DNA from: Antennarius striatus
Lineage: Eukaryota; Chordata; Actinopteri; Lophiiformes; Antennariidae
Direction: 5' to 3'
NCBI RefSeq assembly: GCF_040054535.1
Contig: NC_090798.1
Location: forward strand, 2,774,501 to 2,838,500
Length of the DNA stretch: 64,000 nucleotides
Shown piece after piece: positions 39,300-54,214 of this stretch (positions within the stretch are counted from its first letter, which is position 1; each line of letters opens with the position of its first letter). Both the position numbers and the translations under genes were made by a program. The notes under the pieces are model-generated. The model was not told the origin of the DNA, did no database searches, and worked only from the letters and a program-made list of their open reading frames with translations.

Positions 39300-42200
39300 T
39301 CATATGAAATGAAACACCTTTATTTCATCTCCTTTGTCCTGTTTGTAATCAAAGATGGGTTCACCTTCCGCAGCACGCCATCTAACCTGAAGTACTGTCG
39401 CGCCCCGTTCTTCCAGCCGGGCCTGAATCTGAAACCAACAATACAAAAAAAGGAAAAGAATAGTTTAATTCTCCTTCTTACTGATTCCCTTTCTGTTTAA
39501 TAAAGCAAGGTTTTTTTTCTCTGTGCTTTTGTGTCTTTTGTCTCTCACTTGTTGCAGCATCAACTCGCTCACTCCCGGAAGGTTTGGATTTACCTCCGAT
39601 TCGATTTTCACTTTTATCACAGTTTTCTTGGTTTTCAGATCTGAAACAGTTCCAACAGCAAAAAATGTTGTGACACTTAGCTTTACCTGACATTTACATT
39701 GATGTTTCTGTCTGGATTGTCTGGGTGATTTCACCTTTAACAGAAACAAACACAGATGTTTTCCTCATTTCGGTATTTATACTCTGCTACAATAAACACT
39801 ATTCTTTTAAAAATACCTAAAATATTCATCATCTGCCAGTAATTTAATTTTACATTACATGTAATAGATCAATCTGGTATCTTTACATCCTGTTAATGAA
39901 ATATGATGCTTTAATAGTGGAGTTTATAACATATAAGTCCCAACATATATGTCCAGTCAATCAAATATTTAGTGGTTCCTTTTGCCCATAGATGCTGGAG
40001 ATTATCTATTTTGACTAATCTAACCATAATATCACACTTTCCTCCAGATACACAAGCACCACTAACAAACTTCAACTCACCACCATAGCAGACAAAAGGA
40101 TGCGAGGCTCCACAAGCACCATCCTTCCATTTGTACTGATCGACAACGCTGATCATGGCACAGTTGTAGTTGTTAACATTTTCAGGATAGTTTTCCACCC
40201 AGTTCCTGAAAGAGGTGGTGCTTTCGTCGGACCACATCCAGTTGTCTCGTCTCAGTCCGATCCAAATGGTGTTGCCCTGGCCGCTCTCCTTGACATCACG
40301 GTTCTGTTGGTCAGTGCTCACGCTGACCAGGTCAACGTGATGCTGTCTGCAGAAGCTCTGAGCAGATTGCCATGTTTTAAGTGTGGTATGCAGGACATAC
40401 TCTATTTTCCCATCGTTTCCATCTGGAATAAATTCACATTTTTGTCATTAAAGAGCAAAAATAAACTTTTCCTCCTCAGTCATTTAATACTGCATTTGCA
40501 TATGCCCAAACTGTTCAAAATCATCAGAATTGGAGCTGCACATTCATGTTTATTCTTGCTTGAATTGAATAATTGTTCTTAGAACCTGATTTCAATCAAC
40601 GTAGCTTGAAATAGATTTAATTAATTCTGATTAACCTAAAAATGAAATGAAGTTGCTTTGATTTAAAACTCTGTTTTTCGTTGAGCTTCTGTATCGTCGG
40701 GTTTCATGAATTTTGTCGCTTCTTTCAAAAATCTGTCATCAGATGTCACTAAAGCACGTGGTATGAAATGACTAATGAAACACTGTGAGAAGAATATCGT
40801 GTGTCTTTGGTGTAACTTACAATCAAAGCAAAGAAAGGCCCTCTGTTCGTTACACTGATTGACAAACCAGTAAATGGTTGGTTTCATTATCACACAGTCG
40901 CCAAAATGTTTGGGATGATCCCACTCATAAACTGTCACTTCGCCGATCCCCTCGGACCAAATCCACCAATCTGTCAGAGCTTTTTCCAAACCAATCCAGA
41001 TAAAGTTCTCAGTAGTGGCGCCAATGGTCGTCAGCAGGTTGTGGTACTCGTTCATGTTGTCCACTGACGCCAAGTCAGCGTAGTTTGTTCGGCAATACTG
41101 CAAAGCATCTGTCCAGGACATGGGGCTGTCTATGAAGTGGTACTGACGGCTCATGGAACCTGAGGGACAGAAGGGCTTGTGTAACTTCAGGACATGAATA
41201 ATGAGGTGCAGCATTCAAATTGCAATTGAAAAATGTTCTAAAGTAAATATTGTTTGTATCTGATCACATTGTTTTATTCATATATTCTTAAACTCATTCT
41301 TTAATTTCCTGTTGGGTTAGATTCGAGAGTAAATCTACCAGAAACGGAAACTTTAAACTTGTTGCTGGGGTGTGCAACATCAAATGGTAGAACTTTAAAT
41401 ATTCTTTGTTTGTTAGATTTCGTCTAATTTTATAATTTGCAAAGAATCTGTTAAAAACTTAACATGATGTAAAAGAAAAACCTCGGTGGAGGTTTTGCCC
41501 TCTGAACTCTTTATTTCCTTAAATAAAACATATTCACTTCTATTTAAATCAAAACTTTTTAAAAAATACATCTGAAAAATGTATATTTTATATATTAAAA
41601 CATTGTGTAACAGTTTGTACTGAATGCGTACCTGTAGTTCCAGCTATCTGAAGCATTAGGAAAACACCTGGAACAAATAAGAATTTAATCAAGTCAAGAA
41701 ACAGGATTTTATGATCTGACAGATGTTAAATATTTGAACGTCTCTATTATTTGATAAGTTGATGTTCAGATTTTTCATTTTTTAAGCAGTAAATACAGTA
41801 TTTAAACACGTTCAGACAATATTAAATAAAGTTAACTATTTCTGTAGACATGTCAGTATTTCACGATTTAATAACATACTTATGTCGCATGACAAATGCA
41901 CATACTGTATTTGAAAGGCAAATAGAATAAAATGTATTTTTATGTACTTATTCAGTGAATAAATAAAATTTTGTTGTCAAAGCCTTCTGTTTTAATGTTA
42001 TGCATTCAAAAAAACCATCAATACTACAAGTCATAAATCTATGTTAATATTTTAAATCCTAATGTATGATAAAAAGAGCATAACACATTTTTATTTTCAT
42101 GAATATATTTCGCTAAGCTCTGTTAGCTGACACACTGAACCTTAGTAGTTATTTTATTACACAGTATCTTTGTAGAGGTTAAATCACTTAGTTTCAGATA

Positions 42201-42302
42201 AGCAGCGATTAAAATAGAAAGCCCTTCAAATGTTTGAGAACAGTAGATAGAAATAAAGGGAAAAGCAGTTTTACCTGTAAAAAATACAGTCAAAGGATCC
42301 AT
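39300..42302 (-). CDS. Secreted C-type lectin, two CTLDs (lectin 1)
   Basis: Six exons: 42275-42302, 41632-41667, 40821-41159, 40081-40422, 39549-39640 and 39300-39428; 321 residues. Residues 1-22 are a signal peptide made by two small exons. CTLD1 (about 22-134) has FIWIGLEKA and C-terminal QCNEQRAFLC. CTLD2 (about 135-248) has TIWIGLRRDNW and ACGASHPFVC. Residues 249-321 form a separate module that starts DLKTKKTVIKVKIE and ends at a TGA after KVFHFI. Neither CTLD has an EPN or QPD sugar motif, so canonical calcium-dependent sugar binding is unlikely. No membrane helix is seen. The plan resembles fish mannose-receptor-like or CLEC20A-like proteins. It is the last of four same-strand lectin genes. 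Confidence 0.87.
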
Positions 42303-43436
42303 AACTGCAAATGTAGAAAAAGTTTATGATTTAGTTTTACATCCTCCTGATCTTATCCATCCTTTTTCCATCAATAAGAAGCAGGAGAAATAAACTTACT
42401 TTTAAAAAATCGTAAATGATCCACTGATGACTTCTACCTGCTGCGTCTTGCTGTCCTGCACTGAGTTTTACATGGATGATCAAGTTTGATCAAAGTTTTA
42501 CACCTCATGCAAACTTGTCTAGTCATCAACATGTATTTGACTACCATAATTTCTGGCAGGATTAGGGAGGATTACGTTGCAATGGCCAGGTCACACACCC
42601 TGCTGTCTGGAGAAAATCATCTATGATTCTGTCGGTGGTTGTTATTTATTGAGTTATTCTAGGGTTACATTTACAGTACATCATAAGAGTAAGTAAATAT
42701 CTTGTTTTTAGCTTTTTCCTTGAAAAATTGCTGACTCAGAGATAAAGTATGACGTGTAAAAGATGGAGTAGACAACCAGAGGTAAAAAGAGGTAGATCAC
42801 AGTGAGCATTTGCATTACATTATTCTAAGCGGTAAAACAGGCAAGTTATTTATTTTTGTTTGTTTATTTACATCTTATCTTCCCTGCAGGTCACGGGTCT
42901 GCTGTAAGCCCATCTTAGCTGGCTAGGGGCTGAAGGCAGGATACACCCCAAATGACACGCCAGCTCATCTGGGGGTGCACCTATGGACAATTTTGAGTTA
43001 TCATTTTCACCTAAGCTGCATGTTTTTGGAGGTAGGAAGAAGCCACAGAACCCATGCTGATGCAGAGAACATACAAACGCCACACAGAAAGGATTTGAAC
43101 CCATGTTGTTGCCTAATCAAATCAATCTTCAATGTATCAAACCCGATGAGGAAATTTGTTTAAATCATTTGCATTCGTTGTCATCGCAGTGATCACTTGC
43201 AAATAATTTCCTGTCACGCCTGTGGTTCCTCATCTTCTTTTTTATTTTCTGTTAGATGTTTTCTTTTTCTTTTTTTTTTGCTCCATTCATCTGTCCATCA
43301 TGTGGACTTGATATATTAGTAAAACAGTGACGACACAAACATGATAAGGCTCATAGTTTAATATGGCACAAATACACAGAGTTACGATACAGCATTAAAA
43401 TAATCATTTGCTCCATAAAAGCTCTGAACAACACAA
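42303..43436. other. Spacer between lectin 1 and lectin 2
   Basis: No exon seen. It holds the promoter side of lectin 1 and a dispersed fish repeat at about 42,880-43,105. Confidence 0.5.
42880..43105. repeat. Fish interspersed repeat
   Basis: Shows the phrases CAGGATACACCCCAAATGAC, GCTGCATGTTTTTGGAGGTA and AACGCCACACAGAAAGG, in the order typical of a very common teleost dispersed repeat (the copy is diverged). Family name not assigned. Confidence 0.65.
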
Positions 43437-46468
<3,032 letters not shown>

Positions 46469-47290
46469 TGATCTGTGAACCAGAAGAATATCACCTTAAC
46501 CAATCACAGATCTTGTAAGGTTTCATCACATACTGTAAGGGCATTGATCTACATATGAAATCTTTATTTTTATGGACTCACCCTTGTTGTTGGAACCTTT
46601 TACAACCAACTCTGGCGAGATGATCTGCGTGTTTTCGTCACTTTTTCCATCTTGATTCATGCAAAACTTGGAGGAAACTCAAGTTGATTTGACTAGCAGT
46701 GGTCCCTGAACAACAGGTGGTGGAACACACACGTGTGGGGGGCCCCCCACCCCCACCCCCACTCATTGTTGTTGTTTCTGCTCATATTTGGATGCTGTTT
46801 TTCTTTTATTGATGCTACCAACATTTCCACGTATTCATAAATTGGAGGGTTACAGAAGATGGATCAGAATTATATGAATGGATGCATTTTATGTGAAACT
46901 CCACAGGTTGTTTTTATCTGCCAGCATTACTAGTTTGAATTCTAACACCTGGATACTGAATGACAAAAACACACAACACCACAGTGAACATGGTGATGAT
47001 GAACTGGTTGGGAGAGATTTGGGTAAGCAGTAATTTAACTTTAATCAAAATCGGTTTTATGAACATTTTCATGAAAAGAGAGATACAGACAACCATGAGA
47101 GTGGAAATGAGTTTATTTTTCTAAAATGATCTTGTTCAGGCTATGATTCAAATGGATAAATAGATAAACATACAGAACAGTACAGTAGATATATATCTGG
47201 GCTTCAGACAGCCCACATTGATTCTTGTCCAAGTATTGTATTTTCTACTTATATATCATAAATTCAGGAGTGAACTTTTGCTCTTCTGTG
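46469..47290. other. Spacer between lectin 2 and lectin 3
   Basis: No exon supported. It holds the upstream side of lectin 2, a GC-rich tract GGGGGGCCCCCCACCCCCAC at about 46,738, and at 46,900-47,100 the outer part of a segment repeated at 49,921-50,095. Confidence 0.5.
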
Positions 47291-49222
47291 TTAATTTTCA
47301 CACTTTTTTTCCTGTCCACTGGTGTCTGATGATAAAAAACACACAATGAGAAAAACATAACACACAAATCCGTATCTGCTAATATCAGCTATCGTTATGT
47401 GCTTTGAGTAAAATAAATACTAATCATATACACTGTATGTTTACCTGTTCTTGTTTGTTGTGTTTCGAGCTTCAATGACCTCCAGAGGAGATTGAAGTCT
47501 GTAAAACCCCGAGAGCGGAGAGCCGCTTCCAGCTACAAGGAGGGAATAAAGGAAGTTGGAAATGGGGAGAACTGTTTTTCTGCTGATCAAAAAATATTTC
47601 AATGCAGTCAAATAAACTGTACCTGCTCCAGGACTTTATTGTTATTGGTGGGATCTCTGAGGTCAGATGCAGTCAGCATTCGGAGCTTCACTGTGGTCTC
47701 CTTTCGACTTGCTGAAAAACATCATCACTTTCTGGTAAGACATCTTTATTAAAGGCTGATAACATGTAATTAAGTTCAAGATCTCACCTTGACAGATGAA
47801 TCCATGTTCCTCGTTACAGTTGGTGTCTTTCCAGGTCCCTTCAGGCGTTACGATCGCACACGCCTCATTGTTGTTTCTATTGTCGGGTTGATTTGGTCCC
47901 CAGTGTGTGAAGTTGTAGATGTTCCCATCTATCCATTTCCAGTTGTCTCTGCGCAGGCCGATCCAGGCCTCGTCCACGGGTTTTCCCTGGAGGACGTCCA
48001 TCACATTCTGGTTGTCATTGGAGTTCAGCACTGTGGCTATATATTTGTGCTGCTCCTTACAGTAGCGTTCAGCTTCAGCATAATTCTTCTCCTGGAACGA
48101 CAACCTATGACCTGTGTCTTTAAATGCAGACAATATGTAAATGATAGATTTAAACAACACATGAAAAAATAAAATTTTCTTTACTTCTTTTTCTCCTTTT
48201 AGCTTTTCACTTCAGGGGTCGCCACAGCGAATCAGTTGCCTCCATCTAACCCTGTCTTCTGCATCCTCTTCTCTCACACCAACTACCTTCATCGATTTCT
48301 AACGTTTATGAACCCTCGTGCTTGTACTGTACGTGGCACCACGTCGACGTCGTCAGACACAGCTCACCTGTGAAACAAATGAACGGCATCTTGATTCCGC
48401 ACTGCCGGTCCTTCCAAAAGCCTTGTTTCGTCATGGAAACGCAGTGTTCCTTTGATCCCGCGTTGTCTGGCTGACCATCTTTCCAATTTCTGAAGTCCTG
48501 CAAATTTGCTTGAGTTGTCCACTTCCAGCTGTCGATGTCATCATACAGACCGATCCACAAGGTCACAGGCATGAAACCATTATTGTGGTTGATTTCATCA
48601 ACCTCCTCCATATTAAATACGGTGGCCAGTTCGCTGAAATGTCCTTGGCAGAAATGTTGAGCTTCAGTCCAGGACTTTTTCAAACTAGAGACAACGGCTA
48701 ATTTATGGTAGAGAGCTACGAAGTGAAAAACAAGTAAACACAGATCCTGTGAGGATTGAAATATGCTTATATGCTATATAGATTATATGACATAATCTAA
48801 TATTCTTACTTTATATGGGCTTTGATAACAGTAGTTACCTGTCAGATGTAGAATTTACCCATAAACATTTTGTTTATAACATAGGAAACTACCCAACATA
48901 TTCAATTACTTAAATTTTAATGCCTGATAATATTTTCATAGTAGTAGTAGTATTAGTAGAGAATGAAACGCTCCAGCTGTCCTTATATTTGTTACTTCAT
49001 GCACAAAATATTAAAAATCAATTGGTGGTTAGTAACTCGACCGATTGGAAAACTTTCTTACCTGTCTGGTGTGTGAGTTTCACCACACTACAGAGTGTCC
49101 CTGTAAAGAGAAAAAAAAACAATCTACCGCCAAAGTTCAAGAAAATAAGACCTGTGTATCAGAATTAAATACTGATGAGAGAACAAACCAAAGAAAAGTA
49201 GTTTCTTTAAATTTCCATCCAT
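47291..49222 (-). CDS. Secreted C-type lectin, two CTLDs (lectin 3)
   Basis: Seven exons: 49189-49222, 49062-49100, 48368-48715, 47788-48117, 47623-47711, 47445-47532 and 47291-47325; 320 residues. Residues 1-24 are a signal peptide starting MDGNLKKLLFFG. CTLD1 (about 25-140) has TLWIGLYDDI, a QPD motif (DGQPDN) and WKDRQC. CTLD2 (about 141-250) has EAWIGLRRDNW, QPD (PNQPDN) and WKDTNC. QPD predicts galactose-type specificity in this superfamily, but WKD in place of WND removes one calcium ligand, so activity is uncertain. The C-terminal module (about 251-320) includes KETTVKLRMLTASDLRDP and LEAALRSRGFTDF. No membrane helix. It is the tandem duplicate of lectin 4, which differs at the linker and C-terminus. 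Confidence 0.88.
48182..48290 (+). repeat. Fish LINE-type repeat fragment in lectin 3 intron
   Basis: Contains CTTCAGGGGTCGCCACAGCG, AATCAGTTGCCTCCATCTAA and CCCTGTCTTCTGCATCCTCT, the same repeat as at 30,793. It fills much of the short intron between the CTLD exons of lectin 3 and is absent from the matching intron of lectin 4. Confidence 0.7.
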
Positions 49223-50660
49223 AGCCTGAAGCCGTTTGACAAATTCTGCACCTATATGACCCAAAATAAATGAATTAAAAGACACAGAGCGACACAAACG
49301 GTGTGTTACTTCTCTAGATGTTGTCTTACCTCTTATCTCGGAAAGTTTGATCAAACATCTCCTTCCCACTCATCAAGTTTTGTTACTAAATGATCCGTGA
49401 CCCAGTGAGTTGCTGTGTGTTTGGTCAGCGCTGCTGCACCTCAAGGATTAGAGTTCACAATGTCTGGACAAGAGATTTGGTTACAGCAGATTAATGGTTT
49501 TGTTTTTGTTCCTTTATTTCTTTTTCGTAGGGACGGTTTGACCCCAAATGATTTGGTTTGTTGTGAAAAAGTCTATGAGCTGTGTCTCTTGTCCCACAGC
49601 CCCATTCCTTCATAGTCCATTATCAGAAATCAATTTCATTTTAATTAGAAAACAATTTCATTTTAAATTCAAGAAAAAGTCTTCATTTACACCAGAACGC
49701 TTTATCCAGAAAAGGAAAGACGTGTTAATGCTGGACGCAAATTATGTGATGGCATCCCTACACAATATGAAATCATTACAAATATATGATTTTATGAAGG
49801 TGATAACAAAATAAATGACCATTGTTCTCATCTCTGTTGTTGATCGACTGTAATAGGGAAGGTATCTTCCCTATTTCTGCAATAGGGAAGATAATAATAA
49901 TGATTTTATTTCTCCTAACACTAGTCCACAGGTTAGTTTTATCTGCCCGCATTACTAGTTTGAATTTCTAAATTTGTATACCTCACGACAAAAACACCGC
50001 AGAGAACATGGTGATGATGAACTGGTTGGGAGAGATTTGGGTAAGAAGTGATTAAACTTTATTCACAATCGGTTTTAGGAACATTTTCATGGATAACGAG
50101 AGATACAAATGTCTGCCCTTGAATTCAATATTTCCAGATCGACTACACAACAAAACCTATTTGGATGGACTCAATCTCACAGTTTTTCCCAGTTTTTGAC
50201 CATCATGCTGAGCTAAACAGGTTGCAGCTTCGTATTCAACGACCATGAGAGTGTAATTTAGTGTATTTTTCTAAAACGATCTTATTCAGGTTATGATTCA
50301 AATGGATAAATATATAGACATGCAGAGCAATACAGTACATATATAAAATTTGGCTTCAGACAGCTCACATTTATTCTAGTCCAAGTATTGTATTTCCTAC
50401 TTACAACATATATATTCAGGACTGAACATTTGCTTCATACATTTGCACTTCTATGTTAGCTTTCACACATGGTTCTCCTATACTAAATCCTACACAAGCT
50501 CTTTTCATTGGATGTAACTTGGCAACAAGAGTAAAGGCTAAAACCTGGAGTACCCGTCAAAACAGTAGAAACAAAGGTGTGAAATCCAACAAACCAATGA
50601 GTTACATAATCTAGAACACCAACCAATGCTCATCACTGACTACTTCTTACGATGAAAATC
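49223..50660. other. Spacer between lectin 3 and lectin 4
   Basis: Holds the lectin 3 upstream region (about 49,370-49,495 is shared with lectin 4), about 360 bases of unique AT-rich DNA, then the start of duplication unit 2. A direct repeat CACATGGTTCT at 50,466-50,476 recurs at 50,690-50,700. No exon supported. Confidence 0.5.
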
Positions 50661-53640
50661 TCATTTCTTGTTTGTCTTTTTTTCCTCTTCACATGGTTCT
50701 GTCACACATAATGAGAGAAACACAATACACAAGTCCATATCTGTTATTATCAGCTATTGTTATGTGCTTAGAATAGAATAAATACTAATCATATATATGT
50801 TTACCTGTCCTTGTTTGTTGCGGTTCGAGCTTTAATGACCTCCAGAGAAGACTGAAGTCTGTAAAACCCAGAGAGCGGAGAGCCGCTTCCAGCTACAAGG
50901 AGGGAATAAAGGAAATGGGGAGAAATGTTTTTTCTGCTGATTGGTAGAAAAATGAACTATTTCAATGCAGTCTAATAAACTGTACCTGCTCCAGGACTTT
51001 ATTGGCATTGGTGGGATCTCTGAGGTCAGATGCAGTCAGCATTCGGAGCTTCACTGAGGTCTCCTTTCGATTTTCTGAAAAACATCATCACTTTCTAGTA
51101 AGACATCTATATTAAAGGCTTATAACATGTAATTATGTTAAATTAATGAGTCACAATGATTTTCTGGTAGATCCTCTAATAGGAAACTCATTACAGCTTT
51201 TGATTGAAGGACATGTAAAATATGTTGCTAGCAGTTAATTTGCAGATCCAGATTTTAATGTGGAAACAAACATTGTGTGATGCTATAAAACTTAGTGTTG
51301 TCCACAAACCTTCGGTGGTTTCATTCGGTGGAGTCACTTCTGTGAACTCTGATTGAAAAAGAAAAGGAAAGTTTAAATAATGCAACATGAAAGAACAACT
51401 AATAGTTTATGTCACTGTTACAGTTTTCAGATTAATCAATGGCTGATTGATTACAAATTGAAATAGCGTTACAGTCCTAATATAAATCTAAAATCGGAAT
51501 ATAAAAGAACATGTGTGTAATCTCACCTTGACAGATAAATCCATGTTCCTCGTTACATTTGGTGTCGTTCCAGGTCCCTTCAGGCGTTACGATCGCACAC
51601 GCCTCATTGTTGTTTCTATTGTCGGGTTGATTTGGTCCCCAGTGTCTGAAGAGGGAGTTGCTGTCATCTATCCATTTCCAGTTGTCTCTGCGCAGGCCGA
51701 TCCAGGCCTCCTGGTAGGTTTGGTATGCCTGCATGATGGCCAGCACGTCCTGGTTGTCATCAGAGTTTAGTATTGTGGCCATATACGTGTGGTGCTCCTT
51801 ACAGTAGATGGAAGCTTCAGGATGAGGCTTCTCCTCGGTCACCATCATATAACCTGTGCCTGTGACATTTAAACAACAAAGCAAAATATAAAATATAAAT
51901 ATAAAAAACAAAATGTGTGTGGTGATAATATACCTAACATACTAAATATCTAATAAATCTTTTTATATATAAAATACTAGAGTATATATTCAAATGTAGG
52001 CTTAACTGTAAAAAATTTTACCATCTTTTTGATCTCATCTCTCTCTCTTCATGCTACTTTGTCTTTTTCTGTCGAAAAACTGACCAAACATTCAATTAAT
52101 ACAAGATATAACATTAACAAGATTGTCTATGCGGTTATTGTATTTAATGCAGTCAGCCGGTAACAGACTTAACATCATTCTGACCTCGCTCTCACCTGAA
52201 AAAAATACCAAAAAGTCATCCATCTCTGTAAAAAAGATGTTCCGAGTGAAGGTGCTGCTACTATTACTCAAATACCAGCCTAAATCCAGCATGATAAGAC
52301 ACAATGAAGTGTGGAGGCACAGTGGACAGTGTATATCTGTTTATATTTGAAATAAGGTTCTAAAACCCCATACTTATTTAATATAGTTGAGAATTGGTAA
52401 TCTGATAGTCAACATTTTTGTTTTCCAGTAATCGTTTCTGCTGCTTCCTCTCCAGACCAACTTGATGTGTGTGATTTGGGATTTTAAAAACACAAATGCT
52501 GTGTTTTCATGCTTGTATGTGAATTCATGTCGACGTGGTCAAACACAGCTCACCTGTGTAACAAATGAACGGCATCACCAGTCCGCACTGCCTGTCCTTC
52601 CAAAAGCCTTGTGTCGTCATGACGACGCAATGTTCGTTTGATTCCTCGTTGTCTGGTTCACCATCTTCCCAATTTCCGAAGTCCAGCAACATTGCTTCGG
52701 TTGTCCACGTCCAGCTGTCGATGGGATCATACAGACCGATCCACAAGGTCTCGGGCATGTCTTCATTATTGCTGTTGATGCCATCGACCTCCTCCATATT
52801 AAAGACGGTGGCCAGTTCGCTGTAATGGGCTTTACAGAATTCCTGAGCTTCAGTCCAGGTCTTTTTCAAACCACTGATAGATAAGAATTCATGCAAAACA
52901 GGGATGTCGCCTATGAGGTGAAAAACAAGTAAACACAGATCCTGTGAGGATTGAAATATGCTTTCCTTTTGTTAGGTTGACATAAGTTGTTATATGTTAA
53001 TGCCTAAATTAAATTTCCATAGTAGTAGTATTAGTAGACTATGAAACACTCCAGCTGTCCTTATATTTGTTACTTCATGTACAAATTATGAAAAATCAAC
53101 CAGTGGTTAATAACTAGAGAGATAGGAAAACTTTCTTACCTGTCTGGTGTGTGAGTTTCATCACACTACAGAGTGTCCCTGTAAAGAGAAAAAAAAAATC
53201 AATCTACCATCAAAGTTTAGAAAAATAAGACCTGTGTATTAGAACGAAGTACTGATGAGAGAACAAACCAAAGAACAGTAGTTTCTTCAAATTTCCATCC
53301 ATAGCCTGCAGCAGTTTGACAAATTCTGCACCTATATGACCTGATATAAGTGAAATAAAAGACACAGAGCTGCACAAACTGTGTTAGTTTTGTAAATACT
53401 GTCTTCCGTCCTGTCTTGGAAAGTTTGATCAAACATCTCCTTCCCACTCATCAAGTTTGGTTACTCAATGATCCGTGACCCAGTGAGTTGCTGTGTGTTT
53501 GGTCAGCGCTGCTGCACCTCAAGGATTAGAGTTCACAATGTCTGGACAAGAGATTTGGTTACAGTTGATTAATGGTTTTGTTTTTGTTCCTTTATTTCTT
53601 TTTGTAGGCACGGTTTCACTCCAAATGATTTGGTTTGTTC
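49921..53640. repeat. Tandem duplication unit 2 (lectin 4)
   Basis: The second copy of the unit at 46,900-49,560. It is about 1 kb longer because of a larger intron between the CTLD exons, an extra linker exon and inserted DNA near the 3' end. Confidence 0.85.
50661..53302 (-). CDS. Secreted C-type lectin, two CTLDs (lectin 4)
   Basis: Eight exons: 53269-53302, 53140-53178, 52554-52910, 51527-51859, 51310-51348, 50986-51074, 50805-50892 and 50661-50698; 338 residues. The signal peptide again starts MDGNLKKLLFFG. CTLD1 (about 25-143) carries EPD (DGEPDN) with WKDRQC. CTLD2 (about 144-254) carries QPD (PNQPDN) with an intact WND (TWNDTKCN), so this is the one domain of the cluster with a full galactose-type, calcium-binding signature. 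A 39-base exon adds a linker of about 13 residues (EFTEVTPPNETTEG) not present in lectin 3, with one NET sequon. The C-terminal module has KETSVKLRMLTASDLRDP, then a basic end (KKTNKK) unlike lectin 3. No membrane helix. Probably secreted. Confidence 0.88.
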
Positions 53641-54214
53641 TGGAAAGACCTAACTTTTAAAAATCAAACCACCATCAGAACACGCCTTCATGTTTCCTGG
53701 ATGATGACTGCATGTGACTGATTTTTAAGTCGCTGTAGATCCGATCATGAAGTCATACATTTGGACATGTTAACTCCGGTCAGAGAGTGTGTTTTATAAT
53801 AGAGAATAAAACTATTTTGCATAGCATTTCCTTGTTGTGCCACAGTTTTGTTTTATTTTAACCAAATATGAAGAATTAACAGGGAAAAAGTGACAATAGC
53901 ATAATGTAGAAGACTCGAAAAACGTGATTTAAAAAAAATCAATCAAAGATCAGATTTATGCTCTATTTTAATGAATTCTACATGATGAGAAAAGACTTTC
54001 AGGATGAGAATCAAACAAACATCTTTCTAGTCTCCACTGCCCTGAGGCTGATTTACCTGGGAGGTTATCAGCAGTCAAACTAAAGGCTGTATTGACATAA
54101 GATTATATAATGTTACAAATGTCCTAACAACCAGGTAACTGAGATGAACCAGTGAACAGCTTTTGCCCAGCGCCAAACTGGCACATTCTAAATGACTTAT
54201 TCACATTTAGCACA
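53303..54214. other. Spacer between lectin 4 and the membrane-protein gene
   Basis: Positions 53,440-53,640 repeat the lectin 3 upstream sequence and are the best candidate for the lectin 4 promoter. The rest is AT-rich and probably includes the 3'UTR of the next gene; TTTATT on the plus strand near 53,854 would be AATAAA on the minus strand. Confidence 0.45.

Larger units (their letters stand above)
46900..49560. repeat. Tandem duplication unit 1 (lectin 3)
   Basis: Matches unit 2 (49,921-53,640) along its length. The outer flank shares AACATGGTGATGATGAACTG and GGTTGGGAGAGATTTGGGTAA. The other flank shares ATGATCCGTGACCCAGTGAG, TGGTCAGCGCTGCTGCACCT and GTCTGGACAAGAGATTTGGT. Coding exons are also close to identical. 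Confidence 0.85.

Noticed and set aside
51477-51911. Extension of lectin 4 CTLD2 with MFFIFIFYILLCCL as a signal peptide
   Set aside because: The hydrophobic stretch is intron sequence before the acceptor at 51,860; the joined gene has its own signal peptide upstream.
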